Part shown: piece after piece, positions 17,683-27,527 of the stretch
Layout: every line of letters starts with the position of its first letter
Numbering within the stretch: position 1 is the stretch's first letter
DNA from: Chryseobacterium fluminis
GTDB taxonomy: Bacteria; Bacteroidota; Bacteroidia; Flavobacteriales; Weeksellaceae
Assembly: GCF_026314945.1 (NCBI RefSeq)
Contig: NZ_CP111121.1
Coordinates: 868,001-932,000 of the forward strand
DNA: 64,000 bases
Direction: 5' to 3'
Position numbers and translations under genes: made by a program
The notes under the pieces: generated by a model
The model's input: the letters and a program-made list of their open reading frames with translations, nothing else
Told to the model about the DNA's origin: nothing
Databases searched by the model: none

Positions 17683-19785
17683 TTATCTTGGAAATGCATT
17701 GGCCATCCCTCCGTCTACATTGATGATATTTCCTGTACTTTTATCTAAAATAGCGACACATGCAAAAACTCCGTTGGCAATGTCTTCAGGAAGAATAATT
17801 TCGTTCAGTAAATTTCTTTTTGCATAGAATGCAGGCAGTTCTTCTACAGAAATTCCGTTTGCTTTAGCGCGGCCTTCTGCCCATGAACCTTCCCATATTT
17901 TACTTCCTACGATTACTCCGTCAGGATTTACGACATTCACACGGATCTTATCCGCCGCCAGCTCTGCCGCCAGTAATCTTGTCATATGTTGCTGGGCTGC
18001 TTTTGCAGTTCCATAGGCTACGTTATTGGGTCCTGCCACCAGGCCGTTTTTGCTGGCAATGTTCACGATATCTCCTCCTAAACCTTGTTTTTTAATGATT
18101 TCAACACCGTTTTTTACCATCAGGAACTGTCCCTTTACCAAAACGTCTTCCAGCAGGTCCCAGTCTTTGGTTGTTGTATCTTCCAGAGATTTTGAAATGG
18201 CCAGTCCTGCAGAATGAACGATAATATCTACCCCTCCGAAAGCTAAAACGGTTTCTTTAAAGGCATTTGCGATTGCCTGCTCACTGGTCACATCACAAGA
18301 AACCCCTACTGCCTGATCTTTGCTGTATTTTGCCGTCACAGACGCCAGTGCTTCCTGATTAAGGTCTGTAAAAACTACAACAGCCCCTTCCTGAACCATT
18401 TTATCAGCAATGGCCTGTCCGATTCCACCGCCGGCGCCTGTAACTACCGCAATTTTTCTTGAAAGAGGCTTTTCTTTAGGCATTCTCTGGAGTTTTGCTT
18501 CTTCAAGCAGCCAGTATTCAATATCAAATGCTTCCTGTCTCGGAAGAGAGGTATACTCAGAAATAGCTTCTGCGCCGCGCATTACATTAATGGCATTAAC
18601 GTAAAACTCGCTGGCCACACGCGTGGTCTGTTTATCTTTTGAGAAACTGAACATCCCTACTCCCGGGTAAATGATGATCACCGGATTCGGATCACGCATT
18701 GCGGGACTGTTCGGATGTTTGCATGTTTCGTAATATTCTTTGTATTCTTCTCTGTATTTTTCAAACAGGGGCGTCAGTTTTTCAAGAATAGATGCCGAGT
18801 CTGACAGGTCTTCGTTAGGGGAAAGACTTAAAATCAGCGGCTGGATTTTTGTCCGTAAAAAGTGGTCCGGGCAAGACGTTCCCATAGGCGCCAGACGTTC
18901 CAGGTCATTACTGTTAATATATTCCAGCACGGTATCACTATCTGTGAAATGCCCTACCATTCTGCTTTCTGAAGATGCCAGACCACGCAGTAGAGGCATG
19001 ATCTGTGCTGCTTTGATTTTGCGGTCAACAGTATGCAGGGCTTCAACTTTCTGTCCTCCGAACACCTGTCCGTTTTCTTCTATTTTACTGGCAATATATT
19101 CAGAAGCCATTTCGATAACTTCAAGGCTGTTGATGTAACATTCGTACGAAGTATCTCCCCAGGTGAATAACCCGTGACTTCCCAGAACGATTCCGCGGAT
19201 TCCCGGATTATCGTTCAGACATTTTTCTAACTGTAGTCCTAAATCGAAACCCGGACGTTGCCATGGCACCCAGCCCATCGTATCTCCCCAGATTTCTTTG
19301 GTAATTTTTTCACTGTCTTTAGCAGCAGCTACAGCTATCAAAGCATCCGGGTGAAGGTGATCGATATGTTTGAATGGAAGAAGCCCGTGAAGAGGCGTAT
19401 CGATAGAAGGTGCTTTGCTTTCCAGATCAAAAATACAGTGATTGAACAAACCTACCATTCTGTCTTCATCTTCTAATCCCTGGTAAACATTTTTTAAATT
19501 CCGTAGTCTTTCTGTATATAATCCTGCGATGCCTTTTCTTGTCAGTGTTCCGATATCACCTCCTGAACCTTTCACCCACATTACCTCCACTTCTTCGTTG
19601 GTTAAAGGGTCTTTTTCGATGGTTTTACAACTGGTATTTCCTCCTCCGTAATTGGTGATTCTTAAGTCTGCCCCGAGAATATTTGAGCGGTATAAAAATA
19701 AAGCAACCTGATCGTTTCCTAAAGCCGATGCTTTGTTTTCATCCCATAGGTAGTCTACGTATTTGAATGTTTTTACTTTTTCCAT
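17683..19785 (-). CDS. rhaEW: Bifunctional rhamnulose-1-P aldolase / lactaldehyde dehydrogenase
   Basis: A 700-aa fusion. Residues about 1-430 are a class II aldolase/adducin-type domain (LRITNYGGGNTSCKT, VMWVKGSGGDIGTL, TPLHGLLPFKHIDHLHPDAL, IVLGSHGLFTWGDT); the His cluster binds the metal. Residues about 440-700 are a short-chain dehydrogenase with VVTGAGGGIGQAIA (about 445) and the YGTAK active site (about 589). The aldolase splits L-rhamnulose 1-phosphate into DHAP and L-lactaldehyde, and the SDR domain oxidises the aldehyde to L-lactate. This fusion is known as RhaEW in rhamnose pathways. It is the first gene of the catabolic operon. Confidence 0.9.
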   Translation of the reverse strand: MEKVKTFKYVDYLWDENKASALGNDQVALFLYRSNILGADLRITNYGGGNTSCKTIEKDPLTNEEVEVMWVKGSGGDIGTLTRKGIAGLYTERLRNLKNVYQGLEDEDRMVGLFNHCIFDLESKAPSIDTPLHGLLPFKHIDHLHPDALIAVAAAKDSEKITKEIWGDTMGWVPWQRPGFDLGLQLEKCLNDNPGIRGIVLGSHGLFTWGDTSYECYINSLEVIEMASEYIASKIEENGQVFGGQKVEALHTVDRKIKAAQIMPLLRGLASSESRMVGHFTDSDTVLEYINSNDLERLAPMGTSCPDHFLRTKIQPLILSLSPNEDLSDSASILEKLTPLFEKYREEYKEYYETCKHPNSPAMRDPNPVIIIYPGVGMFSFSKDKQTTRVASEFYVNAINVMRGAEAISEYTSLPRQEAFDIEYWLLEEAKLQRMPKEKPLSRKIAVVTGAGGGIGQAIADKMVQEGAVVVFTDLNQEALASVTAKYSKDQAVGVSCDVTSEQAIANAFKETVLAFGGVDIIVHSAGLAISKSLEDTTTKDWDLLEDVLVKGQFLMVKNGVEIIKKQGLGGDIVNIASKNGLVAGPNNVAYGTAKAAQQHMTRLLAAELAADKIRVNVVNPDGVIVGSKIWEGSWAEGRAKANGISVEELPAFYAKRNLLNEIILPEDIANGVFACVAILDKSTGNIINVDGGMANAFPR

Positions 19786-20199
19786 TGTTGGTCTTATATT
19801 TCTAAATTGTATCCCAAAATTAGACTGTTATATTTTTTACAGCATCCCGTACTATACTGCTAAATACTGAATTTAAAGATAAATTAACGTTTGATTTTTT
19901 TATGGTAATTTATATTTATATCAATCTGATTGGAATTATTCATGGTTAATATTTTATGATTTGGTGATTTTTCAAAAATGATCTTTAAGAATAGGTAAAG
20001 TATTCATTAAATAGATATTAAAATTGCTTCATTTAATGATATCTATACATCAGGCTTAAGTTTCTCAATATTTAACTTCATTATAGATGGTTCCTTTCGT
20101 CGATCCTGGTCAGAACAACATTCCGTCGGTTCCCGATCCTAATTTTTCAGATCTGTTGGATGACGAAGCAGGATTAATGAATCTTATTTCTTACATCAA
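19786..20199. other. Promoter region of the rhamnose operon
   Basis: AT-rich region between susD and rhaEW. On the - strand it holds a -7 box (19815-19822) for rhaEW. It also contains a 38-codon + strand ORF (20087-20203), listed separately. Confidence 0.45.
19815..19822 (-). promoter_or_regulatory. Likely -7 box of the rhaEW promoter
   Basis: Read on the - strand it is TAATTTTG, a match to TAnnTTTG, 30 bases before the rhaEW start codon. No clear -33 element or TGTAATCGATTACA operator is visible nearby. Confidence 0.4.
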
Positions 20200-20203
20200 T
20201 TAG
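20087..20203 (+). CDS. Possible 38-aa small ORF convergent with susD
   Basis: An ATG directly after an in-frame TAG opens 38 codons ending at TAG. The peptide has a protein-like composition, with PFVDPGQNNIPSVPDPNF followed by SDLLDDEAGLMNLISYIN. Its last 4 bases overlap the susD stop region. I recognise no family. It may be a small protein, the tail of a lost gene, or chance; no promoter is visible. Confidence 0.25.
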   Translation: MVPFVDPGQNNIPSVPDPNFSDLLDDEAGLMNLISYIN

Positions 20204-22281
20204 TACCCCGGAAGCTGAGTCAGATTCGGATTATCAACCAATGGGTGTCCTGCGGAAGCAGCGGCGAAAGGCAGCAATTCTGTTTTATTGGGTACAAACC
20301 CATAGAAAAGGCCATCTCCTCCACCTTCTATCCAGTTCGGATATGTTCCTCCGTTTTCTGCGGAACCTGTGGGCTTGGTGTAAATAATATTTCCTATCTG
20401 CAACTGATTAAACCCTGCTAAAAACCCTGCTGCTTTTCTTGCATTGCCGTTGAAGGTACTGGTATAGGCCTGGAACATATTCGTAGGATACCATTTGTCA
20501 CCCGCAGATACCGTCTGTCCGTGCGCGGTCACAATATTTGCCAAAGCGGTCTGATAGGTCTGTAAAGCGGCGGCATTTCCATTAACAGGAACACTTAGGA
20601 TCGTTGCAATTTCCGTAGGATTTGTAATGTCGATATATTTTAATGCCAAATACGGATCTCCATAAATCTGTGCATTCTTTTCGAGTTTATAAAGACGGTA
20701 AACAGGGGTGTTGGCATATGGCCCGGTTTTGTTTGATAAGTTTTTCATGGCCTGCTTCGTGGCGTTGATTTCACTGGCCAGACGATTCATTCTGATCAAA
20801 TCTGTACGGAGATTAAATTCTCCCGCAAATTCCCATTTACGCTCCTGAACAAGGGCCGCTTCAAAGGCCTGCTGTCCAGACGGAACTGCCAGAGATCCGA
20901 TTCCTGCACGGTTTCTTACCTGCATAAGTGCTGCGGTTCCTGCCGCGGTTGGTCCTCCGTTCAAATAGTTCTGAGTTTCCGCATACATTAATAAAACATC
21001 TGCATATCTCAAGATAGGAATATTCAGATTACGGGCATCGGCTGCCTGAGGGGCAACACACCATCCCATCCTGAATTTTCCGGCCATAATACACGAAAAA
21101 GTGGTTCCGGCATTTACCCAGGTATCACTTGCGTTGCCTGTGTTCAGGAAATAGACGCTGTAAGAAGTACATGAAACATCTCTACGCGTATCTCCCTGAT
21201 TGAAAGATAAGTAGTAGGTAGGAAGTACAAACTGAAGTGCTTTTCTTGATCCGTACGTTCCTCCACGGGAACCCTCATGCGCATATACGCCGAAGGCAGA
21301 GTTGGTATTGGCTCCATACTCCGCAATCTGCCACATGATCTCTGAATTGGTCACCGGAAATTTTCTCTGACAGAAATTGTACCACAGGGCCTCAAAGCCG
21401 CTTTTGCCGCCCTGCGCCTGAACCAGCGAGTTGGTTCCCCCGTTAATGATAGCACCACAGGCATTATCTGCAATCTGATATAATTGCTGAACTCTTGCAT
21501 TGTCATTGCGGCGGGACATCATCGCACCGCTGCCGGTATTGAGGTCCCAGCGAAGAGAATATCCTGCTGCGTACAGGGCAATCCTTGCCAGCAATGCATT
21601 GGCGGACTGTTTGGCTAAACGTTCTGTAGTAGCATATCCGCTTTGCGAGAAATTAGGTAAGGTGGCTGCTGATTCCTGAAGATCAGCAATGATCCGGTCG
21701 TAGATCTCGTCTCTTGACGCACGTTTAGGATAAAGTGTAGCAGGATCATTCGGATCCATTTCGTCCAATGGCTTGAATACCGCCGGCACATCTCCGTAAA
21801 CACGAATTAAATTATAATAACAGAAAGCACGAATCGCTTTTACTTCAGCTAATAAAATATCACGTTTAGTGCTTGCTTCCATTTTGCTCAGTCCGCTGAC
21901 TGCAATATTGGTTCTTTCGATCACCGCATACATGGCTGAATAGATCCCGGTTACCGTATTGGGAGTGTAAGCATCATACTGATAATTACAGATATTGTAT
22001 TTCGAATTGTTCGTTGATCCGTCTTCTGAAGAGTGAATAACGGTATCCCCTGCGCCCAGCTGATAGTACATTTCCGTCGGAACCAGGCCTCTGTAGCAGC
22101 CCAGAACAAACATCTCTGCCGTATCTATATTATTAAATACCGATTCTGTATCTAATGAATTGTAAGCAGGCTGATCCAGAAAATCTTCGCTGCATGAATT
22201 CATCATTGAGACGGCAACAAAAACCGAGGGAATGATGACTAATTTTCTTAAAAACCCGGAAGTTATATATGTATTTTTCAT
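20200..22281 (-). CDS. SusD/RagB family outer-membrane glycan-binding lipoprotein
   Basis: A 693-aa lipoprotein with its lipobox Cys at residue 30 (SMMNSC), followed by SEDFLDQPAYNSLDTESVF, the usual SusD opening. The TPR-like core includes IRAFCYYNLIRVYGDVP and, near the C-terminal half, LNIPILRYADVLLMYAETQN and LVQERKWEFAGEFNLRTDLIR, which are diagnostic of RagB/SusD. It should bind rhamnogalacturonan oligosaccharides at the cell surface and form the lid of the SusC channel. It lies 18 bases after susC in the same direction. Confidence 0.9.
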   Translation of the reverse strand: MKNTYITSGFLRKLVIIPSVFVAVSMMNSCSEDFLDQPAYNSLDTESVFNNIDTAEMFVLGCYRGLVPTEMYYQLGAGDTVIHSSEDGSTNNSKYNICNYQYDAYTPNTVTGIYSAMYAVIERTNIAVSGLSKMEASTKRDILLAEVKAIRAFCYYNLIRVYGDVPAVFKPLDEMDPNDPATLYPKRASRDEIYDRIIADLQESAATLPNFSQSGYATTERLAKQSANALLARIALYAAGYSLRWDLNTGSGAMMSRRNDNARVQQLYQIADNACGAIINGGTNSLVQAQGGKSGFEALWYNFCQRKFPVTNSEIMWQIAEYGANTNSAFGVYAHEGSRGGTYGSRKALQFVLPTYYLSFNQGDTRRDVSCTSYSVYFLNTGNASDTWVNAGTTFSCIMAGKFRMGWCVAPQAADARNLNIPILRYADVLLMYAETQNYLNGGPTAAGTAALMQVRNRAGIGSLAVPSGQQAFEAALVQERKWEFAGEFNLRTDLIRMNRLASEINATKQAMKNLSNKTGPYANTPVYRLYKLEKNAQIYGDPYLALKYIDITNPTEIATILSVPVNGNAAALQTYQTALANIVTAHGQTVSAGDKWYPTNMFQAYTSTFNGNARKAAGFLAGFNQLQIGNIIYTKPTGSAENGGTYPNWIEGGGDGLFYGFVPNKTELLPFAAASAGHPLVDNPNLTQLPGY

Positions 22282-22299
22282 GATTTAAATAATTAGGTG

Positions 22300-25200
22300 T
22301 TAAAAAGTTAAGTTAAGACCAAGCACATAGCTTCTTGAGCGGGGAAAAGTAGAGCTGTCGTACCCGGGAGTTACCGTTACACCGCTTGCAGCCGCAACTT
22401 CCGGATCATACCCTGAATATCCCGTAATGGTTGCTAAATTATTAATTGTAAAATAGATCCGTGCGTTGGTTAACATTACTTTATTTAAAAAGTCTTTAGG
22501 AAGAGAATATCCCAGGGTAACCTGTGAAATCCTCAGAAAAGAGCCGTCTTCTACGTAATATGATGAAGGATAAGCGATATTCGCCGTGTTGGTATTGCTT
22601 AAACTCCAAAGGCTTGATCCTTCGTTTGGATTTAATTCTTTTAATCTTACCAGGTTTGTAGTGGCCTGCCCGGTATTCGGATCTATTAAATGATAGTAAT
22701 TGTTTCCGAATTCTGATGGTACATTCTGGAACATGGCATACGGACTTAAACTTTGCTTGGTAGCATTATAAATATCATTACCCACGCTGAACTTCATAAA
22801 TACGGCTAGATCAAAACCTTTGTAAGAGAAATTATTGCTGATTCCTCCGAAAAAGTCGGGAGTTCCGTTTCCTATTTTCTGCATTTTTCTGGTGAACTGA
22901 TCTCCGGCTTCATTGTCAGCAGCAAATTTCATATCCCCGGGTTTAGGGGTTCCCGAAGAAGGTTTTACGACCCCTGCTTTTAAACTTAATGATCCGTCCG
23001 GATTCTGGGTAAAATCATCGGTGGTGTACACGCCCTGATAAACATATCCGTACATATCTCCCAATTCCTGTCCTACGGTCGCATAATACGTTACCATTCC
23101 CGTCCTGCTTCCTCCGACACTGAATGTTTTGTTCAGCTGTCCGTTTTCAAGAGAGAGAACTTTAGATTTGTTGAATGAGATATTGAGATCGGTCGTCCAT
23201 CTGAAATTTTCGGATTTGATATTTACCGTATTCAGCGTAAATTCCATCCCTCTGTTTCTCATAGAACCGATATTCTGGTACTGTCTCGAATATCCTGTAG
23301 AAACAGGAAGAAGACTTTCAAACAGCATTTTGCTGACATTGTTGTAATACCATTCGGAAGTCAGCTTGATCCTGTTGTTAAAAAATGCGAGGTCTACCCC
23401 GATATTGGTGGTTCTGAGTTCCTCCCACTGAAGAGGACGGTTCCCCCAGTTTGTACCGGTAACGTAGGCAGGCAGTCCCTGTGTATTATTCATCGGATAA
23501 TCGGTAAGCAAAACATTGGTTCTCCATAAATTATTCGAAACACCATTGTTTCCCGTAACCCCGTATTCTATCCTGAATTTAAAATCGTTGACAATTTTAT
23601 TGATCTTGTGATCCTGCCAGAAACTTTCCTGTGAAACACGCCATGCTCCTGCGACTGACGGAAAGTATCCCCAGCGTGAGCCTTCTGCAAATTTTGAAGA
23701 ACCGTCCGCACGTATGGTTGCCGTAATTAAATAACGGTTGTCATAGTTATAATTGGCACGGGCAAAATAGGAAAGCAAGCTGTTGCTGGATCGGTCTGTA
23801 TTTTTATCGGCAACGGTAGCATTTGCGATATCATCCAGTCCGAAGTTAGGATAAGGAAATCGGGTAAGTCTCATGCTGCTTCCTTCTGACTCTTCGTACC
23901 ATATTTCGTTTCCGAGTAGAGCATTTATTTTATGTTTTTCCCCGAACGTTTTATTGTACGTTAATGTATTGGTAATCTGGTACCGGAACGTTTCTGCATT
24001 GGCTATATTCCCGTTGATTCCTGTATTTACAGGATCCGTAAGGAAGGCTCTTGAATTCTGGTCTGAAAATGAAGTAGACTTGCTGTTGATCCAGCTGTAC
24101 TGTCCAGCTGTTCTCCAGGTAAAGTTTTTCAGGAAATCAAATTCGATCCCTGCATTGGCTACGAATGTCCGGGTGCGTTTGTTGGATGTTGACGCCTGGG
24201 TTTCTATGAATGGATTTTCTGTGTCAAATCCGGAATCCAGGGCTGAATAATCAGGAAAGGTCTGCGTATTGAACAGTTGATCCTGTGTAAATAGTGTTCC
24301 CCCGTTAATAGGCTGAAGAAGGATCTTTTTCATTCCGGAATAAGACCCTCCGCCGTTTACAGAATTATTGGTAAACATGGTATTGAAGTCTACTCTTACG
24401 CCTTTATATAATTCTGAATTGATATTGGCACGTAATGAGTTTCTTGTTTCGCTGTAATTCTGGAGAAGTCCTTCCTGCTTATTATAATTATAACTGATGA
24501 ATGCCTGTGTCTTGTCATTTCCTGCAGAGACATTAACGTTGTGATTCTGCGTCACCCCGGTTCCGCCCAGCATCTGTTCCTGCCAGTCTAAGGCATACGC
24601 GGATCCGTAGCGGTCTGCTATTCTCTGGTATGCTCCTGCATAGAATCCAGGGATATCCGTTCCCAGGCTATTATCAAAAGCGTTACTCCACTGTGTTGTT
24701 TTTCCCTGCAGCTGTGCCAGCTCGTACTGGTATTTTACAAACTGTTCTGAATTGGAAACCATATCCAGTTTTTTGGAAAGCATGTCGAATGACATGAAAG
24801 TATTGTAATTGATAATCGTTCTTCCTTTTTTCCCGCTTTTGGTTTTAATTACAATAATTCCGTTTGAGCCACGGGCTCCGTAAATGGCAATGGCGGAAGC
24901 ACCTTTGAGAATATCGATACTTTCAATATCGTTAGGATTAATTACATTCAATGCGTTATCCAGCTGGAAACCATCTACAATATAAAGCGGATCCGAACTC
25001 TGGGTGATGGAAGAGCCTCCCCTTACCGTGACGTTTGCCGTAGCTCCGGGAGCACCGCCTGCCGTAACGATATTCAGACCTGCCGCTCTTCCCTGTAACG
25101 CCTGCAAGGCATTCATCGCCGGTGTGGCAGCCAGTTCTTTTGCAGAAACGGAAGATACGGAACCTGTAAGATCAGATTTCTTTACTTTCCCATAGCCGAT

Positions 25201-25341
25201 AACCACCACCTCATCGATCTCTTTCGTTCCTGTTTTTGCAGTATCTTTAATTTGTGTTTGTCCAAAGACAAAACCAGATGCAAGCAGAAATAAAGGGGCA
25301 ATTAATGGCTTTAAATTCCTATTTGTAATTTTTAAAGACAT
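22300..25341 (-). CDS. SusC/RagA TonB-dependent glycan transporter
   Basis: A 1013-aa outer-membrane transporter. After a signal peptide (ending FVFGQ) comes a TonB-box-like EIDEVVVIGYG, then the plug (LTGSVSSVSAKELAA, ALQGRAAGLNIV, VRGGSSITQSSDPLYIVDG, IDILKGASAIAIYGARGSNG). A 22-strand-type barrel follows and ends with FPRSRSYVLGLNLTF. The usual CarboxypepD_reg domain before the plug is absent, which makes it short for the family. It imports oligosaccharides bound by SusD using TonB energy. The surrounding enzymes suggest rhamnogalacturonan-I fragments as substrate. Confidence 0.92.
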   Translation of the reverse strand: MSLKITNRNLKPLIAPLFLLASGFVFGQTQIKDTAKTGTKEIDEVVVIGYGKVKKSDLTGSVSSVSAKELAATPAMNALQALQGRAAGLNIVTAGGAPGATANVTVRGGSSITQSSDPLYIVDGFQLDNALNVINPNDIESIDILKGASAIAIYGARGSNGIIVIKTKSGKKGRTIINYNTFMSFDMLSKKLDMVSNSEQFVKYQYELAQLQGKTTQWSNAFDNSLGTDIPGFYAGAYQRIADRYGSAYALDWQEQMLGGTGVTQNHNVNVSAGNDKTQAFISYNYNKQEGLLQNYSETRNSLRANINSELYKGVRVDFNTMFTNNSVNGGGSYSGMKKILLQPINGGTLFTQDQLFNTQTFPDYSALDSGFDTENPFIETQASTSNKRTRTFVANAGIEFDFLKNFTWRTAGQYSWINSKSTSFSDQNSRAFLTDPVNTGINGNIANAETFRYQITNTLTYNKTFGEKHKINALLGNEIWYEESEGSSMRLTRFPYPNFGLDDIANATVADKNTDRSSNSLLSYFARANYNYDNRYLITATIRADGSSKFAEGSRWGYFPSVAGAWRVSQESFWQDHKINKIVNDFKFRIEYGVTGNNGVSNNLWRTNVLLTDYPMNNTQGLPAYVTGTNWGNRPLQWEELRTTNIGVDLAFFNNRIKLTSEWYYNNVSKMLFESLLPVSTGYSRQYQNIGSMRNRGMEFTLNTVNIKSENFRWTTDLNISFNKSKVLSLENGQLNKTFSVGGSRTGMVTYYATVGQELGDMYGYVYQGVYTTDDFTQNPDGSLSLKAGVVKPSSGTPKPGDMKFAADNEAGDQFTRKMQKIGNGTPDFFGGISNNFSYKGFDLAVFMKFSVGNDIYNATKQSLSPYAMFQNVPSEFGNNYYHLIDPNTGQATTNLVRLKELNPNEGSSLWSLSNTNTANIAYPSSYYVEDGSFLRISQVTLGYSLPKDFLNKVMLTNARIYFTINNLATITGYSGYDPEVAAASGVTVTPGYDSSTFPRSRSYVLGLNLTF

Positions 25342-25550
25342 ATATTAAGTTTTAGTAACATTCGATTATTATGGAGCCAATGTACACTGTTAAAGAAATT
25401 CCGGCATCCTGCAATATCCTGCCTATGAATATTCATAATTTAACATAAATAGAGACCATATTTGAAATAAAAAATAAAAATAACTCTAATTTTAGGATAT
25501 TATTTTTGATTTATTAAAAATCAAGGAAAAGCTCATTTCCTTATTAATAC

Positions 25551-25582
25551 AAAAAAGGCCACTGAAAGAGATCAGCGCCTTT
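25551..25582 (-). terminator. Terminator of rhaT
   Basis: On the - strand the stem AAAGGCGCTGA / TCAGTGGCCTTT (small internal loop) is followed by a T run (TTTTTTG). It lies about 55 bases after the rhaT stop codon. Confidence 0.65.
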
Positions 25583-25636
25583 GGGTGAGTTAAAATTCTA
25601 ACTCTGAAACTATATGAATGAAATAAATGTGAATTT

Positions 25637-26725
25637 CTATCGGAGAGAGTTTCCATACCCTACGATCAGAATAGAAATAAACATCACGGCCATCCCTACG
25701 ACAATGGTAGAAATAGTTTTTTTCGAAACGCCTTTCCATTCTTTGATAATAACGCCCCACAAATTGGCGATTAAGATAATAAATGCCATGTGCAGGATCC
25801 ATGAGCTTGGTCCATTTCCCATTTTACTTTCTCCCATGCCATAGAAGAAAAACTGTAAAAACCACATCGTTCCGGCCAACGCACAGAAAATAATATTAGT
25901 GAATACAGGAACATTTTTTTTCTTATAATCGGTGTACGACTTGTTTTTCACTGAGAGATAGAGACAACCGATGAGATTGGTTGCCATTCCGCCCCATAGA
26001 ACTACGACATAGGTAACATTATTCTGAAAAAGAAATTCTCCCTGTCCCGTGTGCGTCAGCTTCCACGCTTCATTGGCTACTGCAGCCATAGGTTTTCCGG
26101 CTTCCAGTCCGAAATTGAAACAGGCACTCAAAACACCTGAAATGATAGAAACTATTAATCCTAAACCGAATTTATATTCTGTTTTCACCTCTGTTCCGTG
26201 GGGATCCAAAGAATTGGTCTTCAATTCTTTTTCCTTCATCATACCTGCTTTTCCACTGATGACAATTCCGATCACACAGACGAGAAGTCCCAGTAGAACA
26301 AACTGTCCCCATTGGCTGGAAAACATCAGGCCGATATTGTCTTTTCCTGATTGCGGAGAAAATTCGTAGTAGATGGAGGGTACCAGGGATCCGAACACCA
26401 TACAAAGTCCCAGAATAATACTGCTCCCCAATGCCACACCGAGATACCGAACGCCCAAACCATAGGTGAAACCTCCGATCCCCCACAAGGCACCAAACAA
26501 AAATGTAAGTCCTAATATCGATGAGCTTTCGTTCTGAATAATTTCCCAGAAATTCGGGATCGTTAAAAAGGCAGCCAATGGCGGTACAATAATCCAGGAA
26601 ACAATCCCTCCGATCAGCCAATAGGTTTCCCAAGACCAGCCTTTAACTTTTTTATATGGCAGATAAAAACTTCCCGAGGAAAAACCTCCTAGGAAATGGA
26701 AAAAAACTCCTAATAATGCGTTCAT
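25637..26725 (-). CDS. rhaT: L-rhamnose/proton symporter RhaT
   Basis: A 362-aa integral membrane protein with about ten hydrophobic segments, close to the usual RhaT size. Typical segments are LLGVFFHFLGGFSSGSFYLP, KVKGWSWETYWLIGGIVSW, GLGVRYLGVALGSSIILGLC and GKPMAAVANEAWKLTH. It carries L-rhamnose across the inner membrane with protons. A palindromic operator (26763-26776) lies 38 bases before the start codon, linking it to the pectin regulon. It feeds the isomerase-kinase-aldolase operon downstream. Confidence 0.93.
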   Translation of the reverse strand: MNALLGVFFHFLGGFSSGSFYLPYKKVKGWSWETYWLIGGIVSWIIVPPLAAFLTIPNFWEIIQNESSSILGLTFLFGALWGIGGFTYGLGVRYLGVALGSSIILGLCMVFGSLVPSIYYEFSPQSGKDNIGLMFSSQWGQFVLLGLLVCVIGIVISGKAGMMKEKELKTNSLDPHGTEVKTEYKFGLGLIVSIISGVLSACFNFGLEAGKPMAAVANEAWKLTHTGQGEFLFQNNVTYVVVLWGGMATNLIGCLYLSVKNKSYTDYKKKNVPVFTNIIFCALAGTMWFLQFFFYGMGESKMGNGPSSWILHMAFIILIANLWGVIIKEWKGVSKKTISTIVVGMAVMFISILIVGYGNSLR

Positions 26726-26762
26726 ACTTTTGTCTTATGATTGAATTTGAAAATTAACACTA

Positions 26763-26776
26763 TGGAATCGATTGCG
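26763..26776 (-). promoter_or_regulatory. Palindromic operator, copy 3 (rhaT)
   Basis: TGGAATCGATTGCG on the + strand matches TGYAATCGATTRCA in its AATCGATT core, with changed outer bases. It lies 38 bases upstream of the rhaT start codon. No good -7 box was found beside it. Confidence 0.55.
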
Positions 26777-27042
26777 CATCTGGTAGTGTCATGCCCAATA
26801 TTTTATTTTGTTCATTTCGGTAATAAAACTAAGGTTTTTTCCGGATATCGGTAATAGCAGATAAATAATTTTTATTTTGAGTTGGTCAGTTTTTTAATGT
26901 AAAGATTTTCAGTATTCTAAATTTATTGAAAGGATTTTCGTGAGCGTAAATATCCGTTTTCAGAATAATTGTTTAGAAAATAGTTTACATTTTTAATAGT
27001 CTGTCCTTATAAAAACCGGGTTACGACATGAAATTATAAAAA

Positions 27043-27165
27043 AACCTAACGGGTTTTAGAAACCTGTTAGGTTTGAAGAGCATTATTTATCGCAAGATTT
27101 AATAAACGAGGAATGATTGATCCGTCTTTATGTTCGGCTAAAGCTTTATTGAATTAAATATAATT
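27043..27165. repeat. CCTAACGGG hairpin repeat, copy 1 with tail
   Basis: AACCTAACGGGTTT pairs with AACCTGTTAGGTTT over a 4-base loop (one G-U). The tail GAAGAGCATTATTTATCGCA and the following bases recur after copy 2 with few differences. Confidence 0.65.
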
Positions 27166-27207
27166 AGTCGGCCTTCAGCCTCTCCCTGTAAAATATGGTT
27201 TATTAAA

Positions 27208-27335
27208 AAACCTAACGGGTTTTGAAAACCCGTTAGGTTTGAAGAGCATTATTTATCGCAAGATTTAATAGACGAGGAATGATTGACCCGTTTTTATATT
27301 TGGATAAAGCCTTATTGATGTTTTACCATATATCC
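27208..27335. repeat. CCTAACGGG hairpin repeat, copy 2 with tail
   Basis: Arms of 16 bases (AAACCTAACGGGTTTT / AAAACCCGTTAGGTTT) are perfect complements around a single G. The tail repeats that of copy 1. Confidence 0.65.
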
Positions 27336-27414
27336 TAGCCTGTTTCAGAATATATGCTGTCCTTTTGAATTCCTATACTAAACATGAGAACCTCGTTGAA
27401 TATCGGCTATTAAA

Positions 27415-27447
27415 AAACCTAACGGGTTTTAGAAACCCGTTAGGTTT
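27415..27447. repeat. CCTAACGGG hairpin repeat, copy 3, no tail
   Basis: AAACCTAACGGGTTT and AAACCCGTTAGGTTT flank a 3-base loop. The 95-base tail seen after copies 1 and 2 is missing. It lies about 80 bases beyond the GH105 stop codon. Confidence 0.65.
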
Positions 27448-27527
27448 GAAGTATCAGATCGATGATTTATTCTATCCTATTTGAATTCACAGATTATCTT
27501 TTATAGAACCAAACAGATTTTTATTAT

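Larger units (their letters stand above)
26777..27527. other. Gene-free region with three hairpin repeats
   Basis: No gene seen. It contains three copies of an AAACCTAACGGG hairpin (27043, 27208, 27415). The first two are followed by a duplicated segment of about 95 bases. Confidence 0.5.

Noticed and set aside
25342..25550. Half-operator (TTCGATTATT) upstream of susC
   Set aside because: Only one arm resembles the TGTAATCGATTACA motif; too weak to list as a site.
27040..27450. Repeats as a CRISPR array
   Set aside because: Only three hairpins, unequal spacing, repeated rather than unique spacers, and no cas genes.
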